A stretch of 64,000 bases of DNA from Microbacteriaceae bacterium PS02333. GTDB taxonomy: Bacteria; Actinomycetota; Actinomycetes; Actinomycetales; Microbacteriaceae. The notes beneath the pieces were generated by a model. The model worked only from the letters and a program-made list of their open reading frames with translations. It had not been told where the DNA came from and ran no database searches. Shown here in pieces: positions 34,101 to 42,505 of this stretch (its first letter is position 1; the number at the start of each line of letters is the position of its first letter). The position numbers were made by a program, and so were the translations under genes. The stretch lies in contig JASCOI010000006.1 in NCBI GenBank assembly GCA_029959665.1, positions 1 through 64,000 of the forward strand. Direction: 5' to 3'.

Positions 34101-35575
34101 ACGATCTCCGGCGAGAACCGCGCGCGCATCGAGCCGTTCTTGGTCCGCTCGGCCCGGCGCTCGGCGAGCACCTGGGTCAGCTCGGCGAGCCGACGACCGA
34201 TCGTTTCGCCGTCGGCACCGATCAAGGCGAGTGCGTCCTGGCCACCGGTCGGTCGCAGATGGGGGAGCCACATCGTCCATGCCCATTCCGGCATGTGCTG
34301 CTGTGCGGTGAGCACGACGAACTGCACCTCGCGCGGGCTCTGCGTGACGGCGAGCTGTCCGAGCACCCACCGGCCGAGCTCACGCGGCGTCGATCCGGCC
34401 CCGGCGATGCCGAGCACGCCGACCTCTGCCAGCGGCACGGTCACCGGGACGCCCCGGGTGACCCGGTCCTCGTGCGTGAGGCCGTCGAGGTCGCGGTCGT
34501 CCTGCACGGTGACCGTCGAGGGCAGGTCGCCGATGCCGATCCGGACGTGCAGGTGGTCGGCGTCCGAGGGTCGTCGCTCCCAGAGACGACGCCCGGGCGT
34601 CGTCGCAACGACCCGCAGCGACCCGGCGTCCGATGACGACGACCTGCGCTCGTCCCGCTCGGCGAGCACCGCGGCGTCGATCGCCCGCTCGAGCGCCGCG
34701 ACCCGCTCCCGGTGCTCGGCGGTCTGCTTGCGGTGGCTCTTCTTGCCCGTCCGCCGGGCGGTGACGGTCTGCCCGACGACCATGATCGGCGTCATCGCGG
34801 CGAACAGCAGGTAGAACGGCGAGTGGAACACCGTCGCCATGACGATGCCGAACATCGCCGGGACGAACACCATGATCCACGGGATCGCGGACCGCTGCGG
34901 CGGCACGGGCGGCTTCGGGATCCGGAACTGCGTGGTCAGGAACGGGGGTAGTAACCGGGGAGGCCGGTTGAAGTCCAGCTGTCCCGAGTCCGGCGGACGG
35001 AGCAGCATGCGGTCCACGACCTCGACCGGGCGCACCGTGAGCACGGTCGATCCGAGGCGCACGAGCGCGTCGGGGACCCACTCCACCCACTCGTCGCCGA
35101 TCTCGTCCTGCTCGATCGTAACCGAACCTGCTGAACCGGTTACCGGCTCCTCCATCGGTGCCTGCCGGACCGTCACGGTGCCATCGAAGGCGACCCGAGC
35201 CTCCAGTCCGTGGTGGTCCGCAGCGTCCGCGCCGACCGTCGGCGACCCGTCCTCGGCGACCGCGATCCGGAACGTCCCCGGCGAGAGGCGGCGTGTCCGG
35301 CCGGCGTCGACACCACCGACGACCAGCAGGTGGACGATGCCACGCTCGGCTTCGGGGCGGTCCGCGCCGCCGACGTGCAGGACCGCGCCGTCGACCAACC
35401 CGCTCCTGGCGAAGGGGACGTCGCCGTCCGGTGCGTCCTGCGGCATCGCCGCCCCACCGGTGCGGCGAGCGAGCGCGTCGACCACACTGCGCATCGGGGT
35501 CTGGCCCGGTGCGTCGACGAGCACGTCGGAGGACTCGCCGGTGACGTCGTCGACGACGGTGACGACGACGCGCAT
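31145..35575 (-). CDS. Type VII secretion ATPase, EssC/EccC type
   Basis: A 1476-aa membrane-anchored motor for Esx/WXG100 secretion. Residues 1-200 are FHA-like, as in EssC. Two TM helices span about 231-270, then three FtsK/SpoIIIE-type ATPase domains follow with P-loops GTTGSGKSE (intact), GAPGSGRSL and GPSRSGRST. LVDYKGGAAF, LVLVIDEFAAM and ATQRPGGVVG mark the first, best-conserved domain. Length and layout are closer to the Firmicutes EssC (about 1480 aa) than to the mycobacterial EccCa/EccCb pair. Its ATG overlaps the upstream stop by one base. It is the last gene of the operon. Confidence 0.93.
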   Translation of the reverse strand: MRVVVTVVDDVTGESSDVLVDAPGQTPMRSVVDALARRTGGAAMPQDAPDGDVPFARSGLVDGAVLHVGGADRPEAERGIVHLLVVGGVDAGRTRRLSPGTFRIAVAEDGSPTVGADAADHHGLEARVAFDGTVTVRQAPMEEPVTGSAGSVTIEQDEIGDEWVEWVPDALVRLGSTVLTVRPVEVVDRMLLRPPDSGQLDFNRPPRLLPPFLTTQFRIPKPPVPPQRSAIPWIMVFVPAMFGIVMATVFHSPFYLLFAAMTPIMVVGQTVTARRTGKKSHRKQTAEHRERVAALERAIDAAVLAERDERRSSSSDAGSLRVVATTPGRRLWERRPSDADHLHVRIGIGDLPSTVTVQDDRDLDGLTHEDRVTRGVPVTVPLAEVGVLGIAGAGSTPRELGRWVLGQLAVTQSPREVQFVVLTAQQHMPEWAWTMWLPHLRPTGGQDALALIGADGETIGRRLAELTQVLAERRAERTKNGSMRARFSPEIVVVLDGARRLRAMPGVVGLLRDGPACGIRLVCIDEEEWQLPEECVATVTHRTETELVLRRQLSAPVELVLADRVGDDWYDDVARAVSPLRDTSGSDGDGLVPDAARLLDVVDLPQPSGAIVAERWQRGAATTSAVVGVGIDGAFALDLVKDGPHGLVAGTTGSGKSEFLQTLVASLALANRPDQMTFVLVDYKGGAAFSVASDLPHTVGLVTDLDQHLVERALRSLRAELTRREHILAASGAKDIEDHEAHLERGGTGEAMPRLVLVIDEFAAMVTELPDFVSGLIGIAQRGRSLGVHLILATQRPGGVVGPDIRANTNLRVALRMTDSGESTDVIDVADAARIPKSVPGRAFARLGHSSVVPFQSARVGGKWAGDEDPATSLPFVRVLDWRDFATAPPARPVRSDRASAATDLSVLVGAMGEARERLGIGPLHSPWLPPLPELLPLDAVGTAAVGAGRALTADEDALRFPFGTEDLPDTQEQRAAEIDLDRFNHLFIVGAPGSGRSLALRTIAASAASAIPSTDLHLYAIDCGNGALASLQALPHCGAVVQRTQVERATRLIDRLSRETARRHDVIAAASASDITEQRLLAAPGEQLPHVLVLIDRWENFTTSLGEVDGGALTDSVQSLLRDGAAAGVHIVISGDRTLLSSRMSTLTDDKIVLRLTDRLDYSLGGINHRKLPASIPAGRGFRAESGIELQFASLGPDVSGQGQAAAIRALAASLGAGAGAAPGPRPFRVDALPKDLDLDGALALSSAPALTPMVAVTGIGGDDMELQTVDLSTGGGTFIVAGPSRSGRSTMLASMARSLLASGTQLVVLAPRQGAVRDLAGLPGVRAVFTGDDVTVEELSPVLTPSGTPTVLVVDDGELLIDCSAAKWLRDWGRAAADNRQGLLLGGNTTGLAAGFGGWQVDAKKNRRGALLSPQDTLAGDLIGVRISRSSISTRIEPGTAFVHLGTGLASTLQVPLVTASTRTGSEAGELAER

Positions 35576-36498
35576 CAGGCGTCCGCCTCCACCGCGTCGG
35601 CGAGCTCTGCCGGTTCCGGTTGCGTGGATGCCGCCAGCGGCATGGACAGTCCGACGTCCATCCATCGGACCGTGCCGAGGACGTCGGAGACGTGTGTGCC
35701 GTCACGGCGCGCCTCGATCGTCCAGCGGGCGAGCGGGTGCGGCGCGGCCGCGACACAGGCCCACCGGCCACCGGGCCGCTCGAGGAGCCGGGCGAGTTCG
35801 CGACCGTCCTCCCCGGACGGGACCTTCGCCACGACCAGGAGGCCCGGGGTCGCGTCCGCCGCGACGGCCGCGATCGCGTCGCGCACCGACACGGCCACAC
35901 CGAGCGTCGACCCGGTGCCCACGCTGAGCACCGCCGTTCCCGTGGCCCACGGATCGGTGCGGACCTGGTCGACCACGCGGCGGAGCACCGCGTCGCGTGC
36001 GGCCTGCTCACCCCGGAGCGCGACGATCCCGCGCACACGACGCAGGTCGACGAGGACGTTCTCGTCGCCATCGGTGCCGAGGGAGACCACCGTGGCGAAC
36101 TCGCTCGATGCCGGTGCGGTGAGCGGCATCGCCTGCAGCGCCCACATCGGTGCCGACCACGAACGACCATCGGGGGTCGCGGTCCACGGCTGCGGTGGTG
36201 CGATGGTGGGCGAAGCGAGGTCGAGCCGCACGGTCGTGCCGACCAGGATGCGGACCGCGCCGGGGAAGACGACCCCGGCGGCCGCGCACGAGGCGTCCAC
36301 AGCACGGAGCACCCGATCGATACCCCACGGCGCCGCCGGATCACGTCGGACCTGGTCGGCCCACGCGAGCGCGTCGGTCGCGGTGCGGCGACGGACGGCG
36401 ACGATCGTCGGGATGACGAAGGCCAGGGTCCCGAGGAACAGCACGACCGACATCGTCAGGAGCAGGTGCGACTCGGGGTGGGCGAAGGACCAGGTCAC
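35575..36498 (-). CDS. T7SS-locus membrane-anchored protein
   Basis: A 307-aa protein from a GTG at 36498 that overlaps the upstream stop (GTGA). One TM helix lies near the N-terminus (LLLTMSVVLFLGTLAFVIPTI), followed by a cytosolic domain with alternating strands and helices (ILVGTTVRLDL, ATVVSLGTDGDENVLVDLRR, GLLVVAKVPSG). Its position directly before the ATPase gene and the single N-terminal helix recall accessory membrane components of type VII machines, but I see no homology to EccE, EssB or EssA. Function unassigned. Confidence 0.7.
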   Translation of the reverse strand: MTWSFAHPESHLLLTMSVVLFLGTLAFVIPTIVAVRRRTATDALAWADQVRRDPAAPWGIDRVLRAVDASCAAAGVVFPGAVRILVGTTVRLDLASPTIAPPQPWTATPDGRSWSAPMWALQAMPLTAPASSEFATVVSLGTDGDENVLVDLRRVRGIVALRGEQAARDAVLRRVVDQVRTDPWATGTAVLSVGTGSTLGVAVSVRDAIAAVAADATPGLLVVAKVPSGEDGRELARLLERPGGRWACVAAAPHPLARWTIEARRDGTHVSDVLGTVRWMDVGLSMPLAASTQPEPAELADAVEADA

Positions 36499-37205
36499 GC
36501 GGCTCCTCCGAGCTCGGCCAGGCGGCGTTCGAGGGTGGTCGGTTCGGATCCGGGGACGTCGGTCCAGCGGAACGTGGTCATGATCGCGTCGAAGAGCGAG
36601 ACGAGCGCGTCGGTGAGCTGACCGTCGGCGTCGGGCAGGCTGATCGCGGAGAAGGACATCACGACCCACCGGCCGGGTCGGTGCGGGACCGGGATCGTGT
36701 ACACGACCTGGCGGTCGTCCACGACGGGCAGGTCCTGGCCGAGCCCGGGGAGTTCCGCACCTGGGTCCGCGCGACGGATGGTGGTGTCGGTCCGGGCGGC
36801 GATGCCGCCGTCCACCTCACGGATGCCGGGGTCGTCCTGGTCCCGACGATCGGGCAGGGCATCGGCGAGGATCTGCGCGATCACCTGCTCCGGGGCCTCG
36901 TCGGACTCGTCGTCCACCTCGGTTTCGATGACGGACACCGGGGGCGTGAAGCCGTCGACGGGCTGCACGGGCAGGTACACCGCCGTGGCGCCGTTGTCGC
37001 CGGCCTCGACCACGGTCGCGGTCAGGCGCTTCCGCATCTCCTGACGCAGGGGTTCGGCACGGTCGCGGGGCAGGTCGTCCGGGAGCGCGGTGGCGATCAC
37101 CTGCCGGACGATCGCTCCGAGTTCCTCCCGGTGGGCCACGTCCGCGGGGAGTCGCGCCCAGCCCGGCGGGACGACCATGAAGAAGGAGGCGGTCGGTTCG
37201 GTCAT
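36495..37205 (-). CDS. T7SS-locus soluble protein, unknown
   Basis: A 236-aa acidic protein with no signal peptide or TM helix. FFMVVPPGWARLP at the N-terminus and YTIPVPHRPGRWVVMSFS near the C-terminus are beta-rich blocks like those of small folded actinobacterial T7SS-associated proteins. It overlaps both neighbours by 4 nt (ATGA upstream, GTGA downstream), so it is tightly coupled with them and probably part of the same machine. A chaperone or adaptor role is possible but unsupported. Confidence 0.65.
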   Translation of the reverse strand: MTEPTASFFMVVPPGWARLPADVAHREELGAIVRQVIATALPDDLPRDRAEPLRQEMRKRLTATVVEAGDNGATAVYLPVQPVDGFTPPVSVIETEVDDESDEAPEQVIAQILADALPDRRDQDDPGIREVDGGIAARTDTTIRRADPGAELPGLGQDLPVVDDRQVVYTIPVPHRPGRWVVMSFSAISLPDADGQLTDALVSLFDAIMTTFRWTDVPGSEPTTLERRLAELGGAA

Positions 37206-37846
37206 GCGGCCACCTCGTTCCGGATCGCGGCGAGCAGGTCGACGACCTCCGGCCCGAACACCGGGACGACGTCGAGGTCCCTGGTTCGCCAGAGGACGCG
37301 GGTGTCGACGGCGGGTCCGTCTTGGGTCGTCTCACGCCGGACCGCGCACACCGTCGCCCAGATCGCGCCGTCGTCGTCCAGGTCGTACCGGGTGACGACC
37401 GGCCCCTCGCCCCCGACGTGCTCGGGGAGCTCGTCGACCGCGGGCGGTTCCACGGGCAGGCCGCCCTCGGCACCGGCGAGCTCGAGGAGTGCGCGGGTGC
37501 CGCTTGGATCGTGTGCGCCGTCTCCGTCGGCGACCCCGACGGACACCACCACCGGGAGCGGCCACCGGTTCGGGACACCGAGACCCGCGACGAGCCGGTC
37601 CCCGCCGTCGAGCGCGGCGCGGAACTCGAGCAGGGTGTCGAGCGCCGTCTGCGGGTCGACCTCCCGCCCGTCGTCGAAGATCCGCTGCTCGCCCTCGGCC
37701 TCGCGGTCCACGTGCACGATCGCCTCGAACAGTCGGAGCACCTCGGCGCGCCACTCGGGGGTCACGTCGGCGACGTCCGGGATGACGAGCCACTGTGGGG
37801 ACTCGACGTCGATGGTGGACGTGAAGGTCGGTGCTGCTGTCGTCAC
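37202..37846 (-). CDS. T7SS-locus soluble protein, unknown
   Basis: A 214-aa acidic protein that begins with a GTG 10 nt after the large substrate gene. No membrane segment or motif is seen. WLVIPDVADVTPEWRAEVLRLFEAIV and PLPVVVSVGVADGD suggest an alpha/beta fold. It is translationally coupled to the next gene. Membership of the T7SS operon rests on position and overlap only. Confidence 0.6.
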   Translation of the reverse strand: MTTAAPTFTSTIDVESPQWLVIPDVADVTPEWRAEVLRLFEAIVHVDREAEGEQRIFDDGREVDPQTALDTLLEFRAALDGGDRLVAGLGVPNRWPLPVVVSVGVADGDGAHDPSGTRALLELAGAEGGLPVEPPAVDELPEHVGGEGPVVTRYDLDDDGAIWATVCAVRRETTQDGPAVDTRVLWRTRDLDVVPVFGPEVVDLLAAIRNEVAA

Positions 37847-37856
37847 TGCGCTGCTC

Positions 37857-39311
37857 TCAGACGGCGATCGGGTGCTTGATCGCGTTCCAGTCGTCGGTCC
37901 ACGGTCGCTTCTTGTCCGCGCCGTCGCCGATCGGGTTGATGACGAGTCCGGCGATGGAGTAGTTCTTGCCCCACACGGCCATCCCGCCGTTGACGTAGGT
38001 GTGCCACTTCGGAGCGTTCCCGACCAGCGTGCCGAGCCCGTTGGCGCCCCCGAACTTGCCGAGGTCGTTCCGCAGCAGCTGGAAGTCGACGCCGCCGATC
38101 CGTTCCGCCCAGCTAGTGAAGCCCTGCTTGGTGAACAGATCGGAACCGAACTGTTTCGAGATGGTGGCCCAGTCGTTCTTGATCGTCGTGCCGACCTTGG
38201 GGATGTTCCACCAGTTCGGGTTGTCCTTGAACTTGCCCATCAGGTCGTCCATGCGCTTGATCGCGATCTGCGTCACGTCGCCTTCGAGCTTGTCGGCGAC
38301 CTTCAGGGTGCCGTACGCGTCGTCCAGGCTCTTCGTCTTCGTCAACCACCCACCGATGGCGTCGTTCCGGAGCTTCGAGATCTTGCCGAGATCGACCTTC
38401 AGGCCGTTCTGCACGGCTGTCTTGCCGGCGGTGATGCCCTTGCCGACCGCGACGGAGGTGGCCTTCGTGATCCCGGCACCGACCCCGAGCGTGACGACCC
38501 CGACGACCGCCATGACCAGGTCGAAGACGTTCCCCTCGCCGAGCGCGGTCAACCCGATCTGCGCGACGAGACTGACCCCGGCCGCGACGGCGCCCATGAT
38601 CGCGAGCACACCGACGCCGGGGATCAGGATCGCCAGAGCGGCGAGGGCGATGCCGATGTACGTGAAGATCTTGACGATCAGCTTGAGCAGCTTCGAGAAG
38701 AACGCCTTGATCTTGTCGCCCAGGGTGTCGTGCAGGCCGTCGTCCCATGCCGCGCGGATCGTCGACGCGGCCGCCTTGCCCGCACCGTCGAGTGCCGACA
38801 ACGCGTTCCGCAACTTGGTCTTCGCCGCGTCCATCGCGTCGTTCGCCCTGGTCGTCGCCGCGTGCTTCGCGTCGATCTGCCCCTGCTCGTCGTCGGTGAG
38901 CGGGGGAGCATCATCGGCGCGGTTCTCGGACGGGTCCGGCATCGCCGACGCACTCGCACCCGACTGCTGTGCGGCCTCCGCTGCCTGCAGTGCGGCTGCC
39001 GACTCGCTGAGCCCCTGCTCGAGCGACGGCAGGTACCCCGTCAGGGCGTCCCGGATCGCGTCGTACCGGCCGGACATCTTCTGCAGGGACTCGGCGACCT
39101 CCTTGCTCTTCTTCCGGACGGCATCAGCGGTCTCGCCCTTGAACTTGCTGTCGTCGCCGTCGCCGATGCTCTTCAGGACCGCCGCCTCGGAGGTGATCTC
39201 CGACGCCATGTCCTTGTAGTACGTGATCAGCTCCTGCATCACGCCGGTGTCCGCGATCACCGGGTCGGTGGATTCGCCGAGCAACCCCCAGTTGCCCTCG
39301 CGCACCGGCAT
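37857..39311 (-). CDS. Large T7SS substrate-like protein, module A
   Basis: A 484-aa protein. Residues 1-125 are a helical WXG100/LXG-like region (LITYYKDMASEITSEAAVL, KKSKEVAESLQKMSGRYDAIRDALTGYLPS). It is followed by a polar linker, an amphipathic part AAWDDGLHDTLGDKIKAFF, and a hydrophobic hairpin of two or three helices at about 215-290. The unique C-terminal 190 residues contain NPNWWNIPKVG and PKWHTYVNGGMAVW. The first 290 residues are strongly similar to the protein at 40259-41677, while the C-termini diverge. Its ATG overlaps the stop of the WXG100-like gene by one base. It is a likely secreted or envelope-inserted substrate. No immunity-like gene sits beside it. Confidence 0.75.
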   Translation of the reverse strand: MPVREGNWGLLGESTDPVIADTGVMQELITYYKDMASEITSEAAVLKSIGDGDDSKFKGETADAVRKKSKEVAESLQKMSGRYDAIRDALTGYLPSLEQGLSESAAALQAAEAAQQSGASASAMPDPSENRADDAPPLTDDEQGQIDAKHAATTRANDAMDAAKTKLRNALSALDGAGKAAASTIRAAWDDGLHDTLGDKIKAFFSKLLKLIVKIFTYIGIALAALAILIPGVGVLAIMGAVAAGVSLVAQIGLTALGEGNVFDLVMAVVGVVTLGVGAGITKATSVAVGKGITAGKTAVQNGLKVDLGKISKLRNDAIGGWLTKTKSLDDAYGTLKVADKLEGDVTQIAIKRMDDLMGKFKDNPNWWNIPKVGTTIKNDWATISKQFGSDLFTKQGFTSWAERIGGVDFQLLRNDLGKFGGANGLGTLVGNAPKWHTYVNGGMAVWGKNYSIAGLVINPIGDGADKKRPWTDDWNAIKHPIAV

Positions 39312-39616
39312 CAGGCGTTCCCCGCGTCCGTCGTCTCGGTGGTGAGCTTCTCGCTGAGGTCGTGCTCGAGGTCGGTCCAGTTCTGGGTGACCTTCTGCAT
39401 CTTGTCCCGCAGGTCGGCGATGGCGCCCTTCATCTTGTTCCGGTGGATCTTCCAGTCGCCGGAGAAGTCGTTCATGGCCTTGTACACGTCGTGCTGGCCG
39501 TAGACCTGGTCGAGCGCGCGGTCGTCGGACTTCTGGTGCTCCAGCTCGTCCGAGATGTGCTGCAGCTTGGTGGTCGAGTCCTCGAGGACTTCCTTCGTGA
39601 TGATGAGGTCTGCCAT
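39311..39616 (-). CDS. WXG100-like protein, module A
   Basis: A 101-aa helical-hairpin protein. Two long amphipathic helices flank SGDWKIHRNKMKG, where a Trp sits at the hairpin turn although the strict W-x-G is absent. The size matches the WXG100 class. It is about 85 percent identical by eye to the 101-aa protein at 41677-41982. It is coupled to the downstream substrate gene by a one-base TGATG overlap and probably co-secreted with it or acting as its chaperone. Confidence 0.8.
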   Translation of the reverse strand: MADLIITKEVLEDSTTKLQHISDELEHQKSDDRALDQVYGQHDVYKAMNDFSGDWKIHRNKMKGAIADLRDKMQKVTQNWTDLEHDLSEKLTTETTDAGNA

Positions 39617-39706
39617 GACTGCTCCTGGTCGTCGGTGAACGGGATCGGAACCGGATCGGCCCCGGTGCTCGTCGTCATGACGAGGACCGGGACCGATTCG
39701 CGGTCG

Positions 39707-40000
39707 CTACTTGATCGCGTTCGCGAGCTCCTGGTCGGTCTGCTGCAGCGCCTCGGCCGCCTTGTTCAGGTACATCGACATGCCCTCAAGGCCCTCGATG
39801 GTCTTCGTCGCACCGTCGTTGAACTCCTGGTACGAGCTGCCGAAGGCAACCGACGACTGGTCCGTGACGTACCCACCCGAGATGAGGGAGTCGACCAGCG
39901 ACTTCAGCTCACGCAGCTTCGAGGTGATGTCCTGCTCACCGTTCACGAGTCGGGTCGCGGCGTCCTGCATCTCGCCGTAGGTCACGTTCAAGTTGGGCAT
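39707..40000 (-). CDS. Esx-like WXG100-family protein, module A
   Basis: A 97-aa two-helix protein with NVTYGEMQDAATRLVNGEQDI, then helix KLRELKSLVDSLISGG, and the turn YVTDQSSVAFGSSY, where WXG proteins have Trp-x-Gly; here the Trp is absent. Size and pattern fit EsxA-type secreted proteins. The amino-acid sequence is identical to that encoded at 42060-42353, although the DNA has a few silent differences. AGGAG precedes its ATG. It leads the module A transcription unit. Confidence 0.85.
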   Translation of the reverse strand: MPNLNVTYGEMQDAATRLVNGEQDITSKLRELKSLVDSLISGGYVTDQSSVAFGSSYQEFNDGATKTIEGLEGMSMYLNKAAEALQQTDQELANAIK

Positions 40001-40258
40001 TGCCTGCTCCTGTCGTTCGTCTGCACCCCCGATCGAGGGACAGATCAGAGGTTATTTCACGATGGAACCGGTTGCCGGGGTACGTTTCCGGACGTGTTGC
40101 GGAATGCACTTCTTCACACGATTGTGCAGATTCCAGTACATCGGCGGCGGCACACGGTCGATGCCGAGCGGTATTCGTATGTCACCCGTTATGAAATTCC
40201 AGGCTGTCCGGCGTGTCGGAACGCGCGGAGCGGACGTCGAGTCCCCCGAAAGGAGGAC

Positions 40259-41677
40259 TCAGAAGCCGTGCACCAGCGCGCCGGAGGCCTCCTTGTACCC
40301 GGGCACCCGCTCCTGGTCCGAGCCCCACCCGGTCGGTTTGATGCCCTGGCCGTAGATGAACGTGTTCGTCCAGCTGGCGACGACGCGGCCGCCGGCGACG
40401 TACTTGTGCCACGCGGGGAGCGCGGCGATGTCCACGCCGTAGTCGCGCTTCATGGCGACCTTCATCGCGTCCATCTCGATCTGCCGGTCGACGCTGAAGA
40501 GCCGGTCCGCGCGCCAGTTGCCCTTCGAGAGGACGTCCGAGATCTTGCCCTTGTCCTCAGCCCACAGGGTCTTGTTCGGGTGCCACCAGTTCGGCTTCTC
40601 CTTGAAGCCGCCGAGGACGTTCTTCATCGTCGTGTCGAAGCGCAGGTCGGTCAGACGGTTGATCTGCCGGTCGATCGTGCCCACGGTGCGCGCGGCGTTC
40701 GGGTCGTTCAACGCGTTCTTGATGTTGTACGAACGGACGTCCTGGAGCTTCTTGATCTTGTCGAGGTTCATCTTCTCGAACCCCTTCATGCCCTTCGCGA
40801 GCCCGGCGGTCTTCGCCACCGAGGCCGCCTTCGTGACGATGCCACCGACCCCGACGAGCACGAGTCCCACGGCCGAGGTGATCACGTCGAGCCAGGAGCC
40901 CTCACCCATGCCGGCGAGGGCGATGTTCGCCACCAGGGTCACCGACGCTGCGACGGCGGCCATGAACGTGAGCATGCCGACGCCGGGGATGAGGATCGCG
41001 AGCGCTGCCAGGGCGATGCCGATGTACGTGAAGATCTTGACGATGATCTTCAGCAGCGCCGAGAAGAACGCCTTGATCTTGTCGCCGAGCGTGTCGTGCA
41101 GGCCGTCGTCCCACGCCGCCCGGATCGTCGACGCTGCCGCCTTGCCCGCGGCGTTGATCCCGTCGACGGCCCGACGCAGCCGGGCGACAGCGGCATCAGC
41201 GCCCTCTTGTGCACGGCTCGATGCGGCGTGCTTCGCGTCGATCGCCCCCTGCTCGTCCGACGTCAACGGGGGAGCGTCGTCCGCACGCCCCTGCGAGGGG
41301 TCCGGCATCGCTCCGGCGCGGGTCCCGGCAGCGTCGGCGTCCTCGGCATCGCGCAGCGCGGCCGCCGATTCCGTGAGCGCGTCCTCCAGCGACGGCACGT
41401 ACCCGGTCAGGGCATCGCGGATCGCCTCGTAGCGTCCGGCCATCTTCTGCAGGGACGCGGCGACCTCCTTGCTCTTCGAGCGCACCGCGTCAGCGGACTC
41501 GCCCTTGAACTCGCTCGTGTCGCCGTCGCCGATGCGCTGCAGCACCGCGGCCTCCGAGGTGATCTCCTGGGCCATCGTCGTGTAGTAGGTGACGAGCTCG
41601 TGGACCACGGGGACGTCGGCCACGACCGGGTCCGACGACTCGTGCAACAGTTCCCAGTTGCCGGCGCGGGCGGGCAT
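40259..41677 (-). CDS. Large T7SS substrate-like protein, module B
   Basis: A 472-aa paralogue of the module A protein. The helical N-terminus (VTYYTTMAQEITSEAAVL, KSKEVAASLQKMAGRYEAIRDALTGYVPS), the AAWDDGLHDTLGDKIKAFF block and the hydrophobic helices are closely conserved. After about residue 290 it diverges, although WW near the middle and PAWHKYVAGGRVVASWTNTFIYGQG echo the module A tail. The conserved secretion/membrane half with a variable tail is the pattern of a diversifying effector family. A TGATG overlap couples it to the WXG100-like gene. Confidence 0.75.
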   Translation of the reverse strand: MPARAGNWELLHESSDPVVADVPVVHELVTYYTTMAQEITSEAAVLQRIGDGDTSEFKGESADAVRSKSKEVAASLQKMAGRYEAIRDALTGYVPSLEDALTESAAALRDAEDADAAGTRAGAMPDPSQGRADDAPPLTSDEQGAIDAKHAASSRAQEGADAAVARLRRAVDGINAAGKAAASTIRAAWDDGLHDTLGDKIKAFFSALLKIIVKIFTYIGIALAALAILIPGVGMLTFMAAVAASVTLVANIALAGMGEGSWLDVITSAVGLVLVGVGGIVTKAASVAKTAGLAKGMKGFEKMNLDKIKKLQDVRSYNIKNALNDPNAARTVGTIDRQINRLTDLRFDTTMKNVLGGFKEKPNWWHPNKTLWAEDKGKISDVLSKGNWRADRLFSVDRQIEMDAMKVAMKRDYGVDIAALPAWHKYVAGGRVVASWTNTFIYGQGIKPTGWGSDQERVPGYKEASGALVHGF

Positions 41678-41982
41678 CAGGCGTTGCTCGCGTCGGTCGA
41701 CTCGGTGGTGAGCTTGTCGTGCAGGTCCTGCTCGAGGGCGGACCAGTGCTCGACGGACTGCTGCATCTTGTCGTGCAGGTCCTTCACGGCACCCTTCATC
41801 TTGTTCCGGTGGATCTTCCAGTCCCCGGAGAAGTCGTGCATCGCCTTCTGCACGTCGTGCTGGCCGTACACCTCGGTGAGGGCTCGGTCGTCGGACTTCT
41901 GGTGCTCGAGCTCGTCCGAGATGTGCTGCAGCTTGGTCGCGGAGTCCTCGAGGACGGCGCGGGTGATGATGAGGTCAGCCAT
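41677..41982 (-). CDS. WXG100-like protein, module B
   Basis: A 101-aa two-helix protein, paralogue of that at 39311-39616, sharing MADLIIT, LEDS-TKLQHISDELEHQKSDDRAL and the turn SGDWKIHRNKMKG. Differences cluster in the second helix (HDKMQQSVEHWSALEQDL). One-base overlap with the downstream substrate gene. It probably partners the module B substrate. Confidence 0.8.
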   Translation of the reverse strand: MADLIITRAVLEDSATKLQHISDELEHQKSDDRALTEVYGQHDVQKAMHDFSGDWKIHRNKMKGAVKDLHDKMQQSVEHWSALEQDLHDKLTTESTDASNA

Positions 41983-42059
41983 GGGTGCTCCCGATCGGTG
42001 TGGTGGACGCGCACGGCGCCCGGGGCCCGACCGGTTCGGCAGGGCCCCGGGCGATCCGA

Positions 42060-42353
42060 CTACTTGATCGCGTTCGCGAGCTCCTGGTCGGTCTGCTGCA
42101 GCGCCTCAGCTGCCTTGTTCAGGTACATCGACATGCCCTCGAGGCCCTCGATGGTCTTCGTCGCACCGTCGTTGAACTCCTGGTACGAGCTCCCGAAGGC
42201 AACCGACGACTGGTCCGTGACGTACCCACCCGAGATGAGGGAGTCGACCAGCGACTTCAGCTCACGCAGCTTCGAGGTGATGTCCTGCTCACCGTTCACG
42301 AGTCGGGTCGCGGCGTCCTGCATCTCGCCGTAGGTGACGTTCAAGTTGGGCAT
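42060..42353 (-). CDS. Esx-like WXG100-family protein, module B
   Basis: A 97-aa protein with an amino-acid sequence identical to the module A Esx-like protein. The coding DNA differs only at a handful of third-codon positions, which points to recent gene conversion or strong purifying selection. AAGGAG precedes the ATG. It is the first gene of the ten-gene minus-strand run that ends with the EssC-type ATPase, so the operon promoter should lie in 42354-42500. Confidence 0.85.
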   Translation of the reverse strand: MPNLNVTYGEMQDAATRLVNGEQDITSKLRELKSLVDSLISGGYVTDQSSVAFGSSYQEFNDGATKTIEGLEGMSMYLNKAAEALQQTDQELANAIK

Positions 42354-42505
42354 TGCGTGCTCCTTGTTCGCGGTTTCCGGTCACCCCCGGAACGGAGGCC
42401 GGGATGACGCTACCGGCGCACGCACCCCCGAACGGGGGTGTTGGCGAGTTGTTCACCGCAATTTCGACAAGGTGACCAGCGCACCCCGCACCAGCGGGAA
42501 CGACG

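Larger units (their letters stand above)
37857..42353 (-). repeat. Tandem duplication of a three-gene T7SS module
   Basis: Unit A (37857-40000) and unit B (40259-42353) have the same order: Esx-like 97 aa, WXG100-like 101 aa and large substrate. Protein identity is complete for the Esx gene, high for the WXG100-like gene and the first 290 residues of the substrate, and low for the substrate C-terminus. The units are separated by 258 bp with no gene. This is an old duplication with homogenised Esx genes. Confidence 0.85.

Noticed and set aside
31067-34636. An 1189-codon plus-strand frame
   Set aside because: It is fully antisense to the EssC-type ATPase gene, with Arg/Gly/Ala-rich text and no domain. 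It is a shadow frame of high-GC DNA.
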